Shown here: piece after piece, positions 6,232-10,447 of the stretch
How the letters are laid out: every line of letters starts with the position of its first letter
Numbering within the stretch: the stretch's first letter is position 1
Assembly: GCA_030628575.1 (NCBI GenBank)
Contig: DAOVQR010000014.1
Coordinates: 1 to 10,447, forward strand
Direction of reading: 5' to 3'
Length of the DNA stretch: 10,447 nucleotides
From: a bacterium
Lineage (GTDB): Bacteria > Patescibacteriota > UBA1384 > JAMDBS01 > DAOVQR01
Made by a program: the position numbers and the translations under genes
Notes under the pieces: model-generated
Seen by the model: the letters and a program-made list of their open reading frames with translations, nothing else
The model's database searches: none
What the model was told of the DNA's origin: nothing

Positions 6232-6492
6232 TTATACCTCAAGTGCAGCAATTAAGCTCTTGGCAGTTTTGTGAGTAGTATAATTACCCAAAGCATAATC
6301 GAGCCGTGCTTCATTAATAATTTCGTCAAGCGTTTTGGCTCTATTAACTCGTTTAATATCATCTATGGCGATTTCTACTACACTCTTTTTTTCACGCGGA
6401 TATTTAGAAAGATACCGAAAAGCTGACAATGGTATATTAATCATTGCTTCATGAGTTCTTTTTGAATTTTTGGATAATGTTTTTAGTTTCAT
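6232..6492 (-). CDS. RelB-like antitoxin, orphaned
   Basis: An 86-residue protein. I start it at ATG 6492 (MKLKTLSKNSKR); a TTG nine bases further upstream is possible but has no better ribosome site. The N-terminal half would be the DNA-binding, dimerising part (AMINIPLSAFRYLSKY). The C-terminal segment LDEIINEARLDYALGNYTTHKTAKSLIAAL resembles the toxin-wrapping tail of RelB-type antitoxins. Gene order antitoxin-toxin with a one-base gap fits a type II system. Because the toxin behind it is deleted, the antitoxin is orphaned; it might still repress its own promoter or neutralise related toxins elsewhere. There is no Shine-Dalgarno sequence. Confidence 0.7.
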   Translation of the reverse strand: MKLKTLSKNSKRTHEAMINIPLSAFRYLSKYPREKKSVVEIAIDDIKRVNRAKTLDEIINEARLDYALGNYTTHKTAKSLIAALEV

Positions 6493-6511
6493 ATTAAACA
6501 AAGTTTATCAC

Positions 6512-6517
6512 ATTATA
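6512..6517 (-). promoter_or_regulatory. Possible -10 box of the antitoxin gene
   Basis: A perfect TATAAT on the minus strand 19 bases before ATG 6492. It would give a very short leader, in line with the missing Shine-Dalgarno sequence. No good -35 box is visible at 16-18 bases, so this is only suggestive. Confidence 0.35.
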
Positions 6518-6629
6518 CAAACCCAAGCAAATTTGGACGAAGCCCGAAAGTGCAATGTCTCCTTGAGTCAAGAAAAGTTGTATATCCAGAACTAAGTATA
6601 TTCAAATAACATATAGAAAGTCGACAAAA

Positions 6630-7040
6630 TTACAATGGTTTAGTTCCTAAATCTTCTACAAATCTTAATAAATAACCATCCGGATCTTGAATGAGAAATT
6701 CTTTATTTCCAAAAAGTTGATTGTCTTGTCTATACCAATTTTCTTTAGGTTTAACAAAAATAGGATAATTATTTTTCTTAAGATTGTCTAAAATTGGTTT
6801 AATCTTATCAACTTCTATTTGAAAATTAATTCCTCTACCATAAGGATGCTCTAATTTGCCTGTTACCCAATGATTATTGGTTTCTTCAATCATTAGTTGA
6901 CTTTCTTGAAATGAAATCATGGCAAATTTAGATTCTTTTCTTTGATATTCAATTTTGAAACCTAAAATGTTAGTATAAAATTTCAAGCTTTTGTCAAAAT
7001 TAGACACACTTAATTCAGGAATTAATTTGTTGAATTTCAT
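6630..7040 (-). CDS. VOC superfamily protein (glyoxalase/bleomycin-resistance-like)
   Basis: A 136-residue protein with two beta-alpha-beta-beta-beta modules. The first is IPELSVSNFDKSLKFYTNILGFKIEYQR (about 7-34) followed by FAMISFQESQLMIEE. The second contains EHPYGRGINFQIEV, then WYRQDNQLFGNKEFLIQDPDGYLLRFVE near the C-terminus. FYTNILGF, GRGINFQIEV and DPDGYLLRF are typical of the bleomycin-binding branch of the vicinal-oxygen-chelate superfamily, which sequesters drugs as a dimer and lacks the metal ligands of true glyoxalases. Resistance is only one possibility; many VOC proteins have other small-molecule roles. No Shine-Dalgarno sequence is seen. A 20-base palindrome lies about 75-90 bases upstream and could be its operator. 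Confidence 0.85.
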   Translation of the reverse strand: MKFNKLIPELSVSNFDKSLKFYTNILGFKIEYQRKESKFAMISFQESQLMIEETNNHWVTGKLEHPYGRGINFQIEVDKIKPILDNLKKNNYPIFVKPKENWYRQDNQLFGNKEFLIQDPDGYLLRFVEDLGTKPL

Positions 7041-7093
7041 AATATTAATAGATGATTGTTAAGGATATATAAATTTGCTGACTTCTTCAAAAA

Positions 7094-7215
7094 ATAAACT
7101 TTTCTTGATTTTGTATAACCCTTGTTATACACTCCGACGACTGAAAGGAGAAGAGCGCAGCGTGGCTTGAGTTCAAAAAATATTTTTCGTTCTCATTCAT
7201 TTGATAAACTTTTCT
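7094..7215. repeat. Spacer element flanked by 12-base direct repeats
   Basis: ATAAACTTTTCT occurs at 7094-7105 and again at 7204-7215. Between them lie 98 bases that include a GC-rich patch (7131-7170) and the 20-base palindrome. This resembles a small insertion with a target duplication, or one unit of a dispersed repeat. A 37-codon minus-strand frame (7200-7087, MNENEKYFLNSSHAALFSFQ...) crosses it but has no ribosome site, and I do not call it a gene. Confidence 0.4.
7112..7131. promoter_or_regulatory. Perfect 20-base palindrome, candidate operator
   Basis: TGTATAAC, CCTT, GTTATACA: two perfect 8-base arms with a 4-base centre. It lies upstream of the VOC gene and downstream of the dikinase. 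The arm spacing suits a dimeric repressor. There is no T tract on either strand, so it is not a terminator. Confidence 0.45.
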
Positions 7216-7253
7216 CATTAATTATAAATTTCATTTTTCAAAACACATTATTA

Positions 7254-8432
7254 TTATTTCTTTTTTAGAATTTTAACCAATCCTTGATTAGCGTTAACTT
7301 CTACTAGATCGCCATCTTTTAAAATTGATGTTGCACTTCCTGTTCCAATGATACAAGGTTTTTGCATTTCTCTTGAAACTATTGCAGCGTGGCAAAGAAT
7401 TCCTCCCTCATCGGTTATAAATGCTGATGCCTTTTCCATAGCAGGAACAAAATCAGGGGTGGTCATTGAAGAAACTAAAATATCGCCTTCACTTATTTTT
7501 TTTAACCCAGTATTATCTAAAACAATTTTGACAAACCCTTTGACAATACCCTTATTTGCAATAACACCTTTGATTTCTTTGTTTTCTGTAATTTTTACTT
7601 TTTTCTTGATAACTTTTTGATTAACATTTTTTAATAATTTTTTATGAACTTTGATTGCTTTTTCACCAAAAGCAAAATACAGCTTTCCATCAACACCTCT
7701 TATTATATTTGTTTTTGCTCTCTCTGTAATTGTTTTTTTATCAGGAAAATTAAAGCTAATAATTTCGTTTGGTAAACATTCAATAACTGATCTTAAATTA
7801 AGTGCGTTTCTTTTCCCGATTTCTTTAAATAAGGGAAACATATTTGCAAAAGCTCCCGAAATAATATCAGTCCTATATGTTCTCAAATATACATATAAGC
7901 GCGTTATTACGATGAATTTCCTAAAATTTTTGTCAGCATTTAATTTTTTCAGTGTGATTTCCACCTTATCATCTGCTTGCTTCAGTATTGATAAAATATG
8001 ATATAATCTTTTTTTAGGAGATTGTTTGGATAGATATTTTATTCTTTCAACGACTTCTTTTTTGTTCCATAATTCACCGACACCATATTTAACTCCAAGT
8101 GTGTCAAATTCAAGGAGATAATCATCTATTTTATTTTTTATCCCTCGATTTTCGTTATAGAGTATTGCTAATTTTAAGATAGCCACTTGTTCAAAATATC
8201 CAGAATTTTGCTTGGAAGGGGTTGTTAAAATTTTAAAATAGTTATCCTTAAATTTAGGGTCTTTAACTTTTTGAGAGAGCCAATTTTTTATTGATTCCTC
8301 AAAATAGCATTGCAAGGAGATTGGAAATAGCAAATATGAACATAAATTAACTAAATCTTCTATTCCTTTTACAACTAAAGATTTTAATTCCTCATCTGTT
8401 TTTCTGCTTAAGTTTGTTTTTTTAATAACCAA
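7254..8432 (-). CDS. Dikinase C-terminal part: helical region and phosphohistidine swivel domain
   Basis: The 392 codons continue the gene at 8408-9727 in the -1 frame. Residues 1-250 or so are helical (LSRKTDEELKSLVVKGIEDL and onward). The C-terminus is the PEP-utiliser mobile domain with ITDEGGILCHAAIVSRE (339-355), where H348 is the histidine that carries phosphate, followed by PCIIGT and LKDGDLVEVNANQG. No PEP/pyruvate TIM barrel follows, so the order ATP-grasp, helical, swivel resembles rifampin phosphotransferase and not PEP synthase. The only early start is TTG 8432, with GGAAAG some eight bases upstream. It could be translated by reinitiation, by frameshifting in A7, or not at all if the gene is broken. 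The acceptor substrate is unknown. Confidence 0.82.
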   Translation of the reverse strand: MVIKKTNLSRKTDEELKSLVVKGIEDLVNLCSYLLFPISLQCYFEESIKNWLSQKVKDPKFKDNYFKILTTPSKQNSGYFEQVAILKLAILYNENRGIKNKIDDYLLEFDTLGVKYGVGELWNKKEVVERIKYLSKQSPKKRLYHILSILKQADDKVEITLKKLNADKNFRKFIVITRLYVYLRTYRTDIISGAFANMFPLFKEIGKRNALNLRSVIECLPNEIISFNFPDKKTITERAKTNIIRGVDGKLYFAFGEKAIKVHKKLLKNVNQKVIKKKVKITENKEIKGVIANKGIVKGFVKIVLDNTGLKKISEGDILVSSMTTPDFVPAMEKASAFITDEGGILCHAAIVSREMQKPCIIGTGSATSILKDGDLVEVNANQGLVKILKKK

Positions 8433-9727
8433 GCTTTCTTTCCAAAGTTTAGCCCCGTCTTTTTGGCATTTATCTGCAATTGTCTTGAGGTAATTTGATT
8501 TTTTTCTATTTGTAATGAAATTTCTTTTCTTTCAATTGCAATCGCTTTTTTATCAACAAAAATCCCTCTCTGGTTATTGTAAAAGGGCTTGTGGGGTGTC
8601 GGGAAACCAAATATTTTTTTGTATCTTTCATTACCGCAATAACCCCAAGGGAAGCAACATCTTAACAATAAAACAGATTTTCTTGCCACCACAAAAAAAT
8701 AATTACTTTCCTCATCCATTTCAAAAACGGACAAGTCTTTGGGTAATATTATTCTTTCTTGAATACTAAATTGTTTAATTTTTTTAGCACTAATAGTAGT
8801 AATCGGTCTACTTTGCACAATATAAAACTTTTCATTTTCTTTTGCCCATTCTATATCACAAGGAAACCCATAATGATTTTCAATTTTTACAATCAGTTTA
8901 GACAATTCTATAATCTCTTTTTCATTTAAAACTTGTTTTTTGCCTTTAACTCCTAATTCTTTCCATTCATTTCCACCTTTAGCTTTTTTGTATAGTGTCT
9001 TTGTCTGTTCATTAACGTTAATATCTAAAATTGAAAATTCCTGCTTATTTACAACATAACTATCTGGAGTTATTGAGCCGGAAACAATTGCTTCACCTAA
9101 ACCAATGCCCGCTTCAATAATTATTTGGTTTTCATCTTGTGTAACTGGATGAACCGAAAAAGCAATTCCTGACTTTTCAGAATCAACCATTTTTTGAACA
9201 ACAACAGCAACAGAAATCTTATCTTTGCTTAATTTGTTTTCAAATCTGTAAAAAATGGCTCTTGGAGTAAATAAAGAAGCCCAGCATTTTTTAACATTTT
9301 CTAAAAGCGTTTCTTTTGTTGTATTAAGAAAGCTATCTAATTGTCCAGCCCAAGCGGCAGAAGCTGAATCTTCGGAGGTTGCAGAAGAACGGACTGCAAC
9401 ATATTTACAATCTAATTTTTTATAAAACTTCAAAATTTCTGTTTTAATATCTTCTGGTATTTCTTTGGAAAGAATCAATGCCTGAATTTTTTCAGAAGCA
9501 TTTTCAACTGTATGAATTTCTTTGATATCAACTGTATCTAAAACAGTATCAATTTCAACATTCAAATTTTTTTCTTCAATAAATCTATCAAAAACATTAG
9601 AAAGAATTACAAAACCTTCCGGGACAGGAATACTCGCCTGTGTCATTTCGCCAAGCGAAGATCCTTTGCCACCAGCAATCGCTGTGTTTGATTTTGAAAT
9701 TTTTCGGAAAGTTTTAATTAATGTCAT
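8408..9727 (-). CDS. Dikinase N-terminal part: ATP-grasp (PEP synthase/PPDK-type) domain
   Basis: A 439-residue frame. Residues 1-315 are the PPDK N-terminal ATP-grasp: AIAGGKGSSLGEM (16-28), VAVRSSATSEDS with WAGQLDSFLN (110-135), VVVQKMVDSEKSGIAFSVHP (176-194), IIIEAGIGLGEAIVSGSITPDSYVV (202-226) and IEWA...FYIVQSRPIT (292-310). All key motifs are present. It uses ATP to phosphorylate the histidine of the swivel domain, which lies in the next frame. Residues 320-435 enter the helical middle region, then the frame ends eight bases after an A7 run (LLKKQT-TAA). Moving to the -1 frame there gives LLKKTNLSRKTDEEL, a natural continuation. The family protein is normally about 820-870 residues in one chain. 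Confidence 0.88.
   Translation of the reverse strand: MTLIKTFRKISKSNTAIAGGKGSSLGEMTQASIPVPEGFVILSNVFDRFIEEKNLNVEIDTVLDTVDIKEIHTVENASEKIQALILSKEIPEDIKTEILKFYKKLDCKYVAVRSSATSEDSASAAWAGQLDSFLNTTKETLLENVKKCWASLFTPRAIFYRFENKLSKDKISVAVVVQKMVDSEKSGIAFSVHPVTQDENQIIIEAGIGLGEAIVSGSITPDSYVVNKQEFSILDINVNEQTKTLYKKAKGGNEWKELGVKGKKQVLNEKEIIELSKLIVKIENHYGFPCDIEWAKENEKFYIVQSRPITTISAKKIKQFSIQERIILPKDLSVFEMDEESNYFFVVARKSVLLLRCCFPWGYCGNERYKKIFGFPTPHKPFYNNQRGIFVDKKAIAIERKEISLQIEKNQITSRQLQINAKKTGLNFGKKAWLLKKQT
8417..8423 (-). other. A7 run where the dikinase frame switches (-1)
   Basis: On the minus strand the zero frame reads TTA AAA AAA CAA ACT TAA. A -1 slip on A-AAA-AAA continues as ACA AAC TTA AGC, which enters the downstream frame. 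The run is both a classic slippery heptamer and a common site of indels, whether real or from sequencing. Confidence 0.7.
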
Positions 9728-9834
9728 ATTCTCAGATTAGATTGCATTCCTTTATAAATAAATCGTTTTCTGGAGCGGAACAGAAGAAAACACCATATAC
9801 CCCCCTCTTAAAATAAATAAAATAAAATTTGTTC

Positions 9835-9840
9835 ATTATA
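9835..9840 (-). promoter_or_regulatory. Possible -10 box of the dikinase gene
   Basis: TATAAT on the minus strand about 108 bases before the dikinase start, with no recognisable -35 at 16-18 bases. In so AT-rich a region this can occur by chance. Confidence 0.22.
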
Positions 9841-9967
9841 GAAAATAGTTAGGCGTTAGCTGTGAAAAGAAAAGCATATTTCCGATAATATTCGCGTATG
9901 TCTGAAGTTTTCACCCCGATTTTAATGGAATAAATTTTAATTATCAGACGCACGTTTTTAATTAATC

Positions 9968-10052
9968 CCACCCAAACCCTCATCAAACTAAGAGATGAAA
10001 ATTTGGGCGGAAGAAAATTGACACTCCTTTGAAATTAAAAAGGTCAATTTTC
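9968..10052. repeat. Two adjacent imperfect hairpins
   Basis: First: CCACCCAAA (9968-9976) pairs with TTTGGGCGG (10002-10010) with one mismatch, and inside it TCATC (9980-9984) pairs with GATGA (9994-9998). Second: GAAAATTGA (10013-10021) pairs with TCAATTTTC (10044-10052), and inside it CCTTT pairs with AAAGG. Nested pairing in both suggests a folded RNA or a structured repeat. Confidence 0.55.
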
Positions 10053-10120
10053 TGTAGCCAGATATACGTTGTTATGTGATGTAGACAGAAATTTCTTTTT
10101 CTTTAATCTATTTTGGCAAT

Positions 10121-10447
10121 TTATTCGCTTTCAAATGTTGACCACCTCTCAATTTTTGAAGTGTCACATCTTAACGAACCTCCATTTTTGCTAATCATCT
10201 CTGAAAGCGTCTCGCCGTCTTCTTGATTAATTTTCATTATTGCCGAAGTAATTTCCGGCACTTCTTTGTCGCTTATCGCTACCACAAATTCTATCTCTTT
10301 GTCCTTTAAAAAATCTAACACTTTTCCACTAAAAGCTTTGTTATCACTTCTTCCAGCAAAAGTGCCAAAAATTGATAATTCTCCAAGCGGCACTTTGATA
10401 ATTGCCATATCTTCATCATTCATTTCAATTTCATCGTAGCCATAAAT
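10121..10447 (-). CDS. Unrecognised protein, C-terminal part (gene enters from the right edge)
   Basis: The frame is open from the window edge to the TAA at 10121. An ATG at 10423 would give 100 residues, but the frame continues upstream without a stop (IYGYDEIE before that Met), so the real start probably lies outside. I recognise no family. The protein is acidic and soluble-looking, with alternating strands and helices: MAIIKVPLGELSIFGTFAG, a basic helix around KVLDFLKDKEIEFVVAISD, and ITSAIMKINQEDGETLSEMI. It has no membrane segment and one cysteine in SLRCDTSK near the C-terminus. It is separated from the dikinase by the structured leader. Confidence 0.6.
   Translation of the reverse strand: MYGYDEIEMNDEDMAIIKVPLGELSIFGTFAGRSDNKAFSGKVLDFLKDKEIEFVVAISDKEVPEITSAIMKINQEDGETLSEMISKNGGSLRCDTSKIERWSTFESE

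Larger units (their letters stand above)
9728..10120. other. Gene-free leader of the dikinase, rich in inverted repeats
   Basis: About 390 bases with no supportable gene on either strand. It holds four inverted repeats at 9766-9787, 9895-9954, 9968-10010 and 10013-10052. A minus-strand TATAAT (9840-9835) lacks a clear -35. The run AAAGGA lies about 20 bases before the dikinase ATG, too far to be its ribosome site. Confidence 0.6.

Noticed and set aside
6232..6501. TTG 6501 as the antitoxin start
   Set aside because: ATG 6492 lies nine bases downstream and gives a normal length; the TTG has no better ribosome site.
7112..7131. The palindrome read as an intrinsic terminator or as a dif-type recombination site
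   Set aside because: No T tract follows on either strand, and the 8-4-8 spacing does not fit the 11-6-11 layout of dif.
7087..7200. A 37-residue minus-strand ORF (MNENEKYFLNSSHAALF...)
   Set aside because: It has no ribosome site, spans the palindrome and GC-rich patch, and is better explained as part of a repeat.
7254..9727. Naming the split gene PEP synthase (ppsA)
   Set aside because: The swivel domain is C-terminal and there is no PEP-binding TIM barrel, so the layout does not fit PpsA; a rifampin-phosphotransferase-like order fits better and the substrate stays open.
9727..9750. A seven-codon leader peptide (MQSNLRI) whose TGA overlaps the dikinase ATG
   Set aside because: Its Shine-Dalgarno-like AAAGGA touches the ATG, too close to work, and a seven-codon frame in AT-rich DNA is expected by chance.
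9848..10082. Integron-like attC sites: GTTAGGCGTTAGCTGTG near 9848 and ACGTTGTTATG near 10066
   Set aside because: Both GTT motifs face the same way, and neither has a matching YAAC partner box with paired L boxes at a suitable distance. No integrase is present.
1..10447. tRNA or rRNA genes, CRISPR arrays, transposases
   Set aside because: I saw no T-loop signature with a cloverleaf, no regularly spaced repeats and no transposase or integrase motifs on either strand.

Overview
The window is AT-rich, and every supported gene lies on the minus strand. The genes are compact, several overlap by a few bases, and lysine, asparagine and isoleucine codons dominate. Stray GC-rich repeat patches sit inside and between genes. 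The gene content (a dikinase of rifampin-phosphotransferase-like layout, HIT and VOC proteins, a decayed RelE module, a kinase/phosphatase/methyltransferase operon) and the repeats suggest a Patescibacteria/CPR-type genome. That placement is an inference from style and not from a marker gene. The genes end sensibly under the standard code, with TGA as stop.

Layout in transcription order (high to low coordinates). First comes the 3' end of an unrecognised gene that enters from the right edge (10447-10121). Next is a roughly 390-base gene-free leader rich in inverted repeats. Then comes an ATP-grasp/phosphohistidine dikinase split into two overlapping frames (9727-7254) at a run of seven A's. 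A repeat-like spacer with a perfect 20-base palindrome precedes a VOC/bleomycin-resistance-like gene (7040-6630). A RelB-like antitoxin (6492-6232) is followed one base later by the internally deleted remains of its RelE-type toxin (6230-6118). A HIT-like gene (6063-5638) and a solitary beta-class DNA methyltransferase (5533-4706) follow, closed by a convincing intrinsic terminator.

Beyond the terminator is a tight operon: a Trm9-like SAM methyltransferase (4559-3615), a histidine-phosphatase-superfamily gene (3622-2783), an APH-family kinase (2773-1682), and then one uninterrupted frame from 1515 through the left edge that joins a guanylate kinase to PurD. Two features stand out. The last 138 bases of the methyltransferase gene occur again, 136/138 identical, between the kinase gene and the GMK-PurD frame, so the phosphatase-kinase pair is bracketed by direct repeats. 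The repeat also carries the Shine-Dalgarno sequence and overlapping stop/start of whichever gene follows. Second, the methyltransferase itself contains two repeat-derived in-frame insertions.

How the genes work together: GMK and PurD belong to purine metabolism. The methyltransferase, phosphatase and kinase are arranged for coupled translation and may form one modification or salvage module, but their substrates cannot be read from the sequence. The most unusual content is the GMK-PurD fusion, the repeat-bracketed phosphatase-kinase cassette, the A7 frame switch in the dikinase, and the toxin fossil beside an intact antitoxin.
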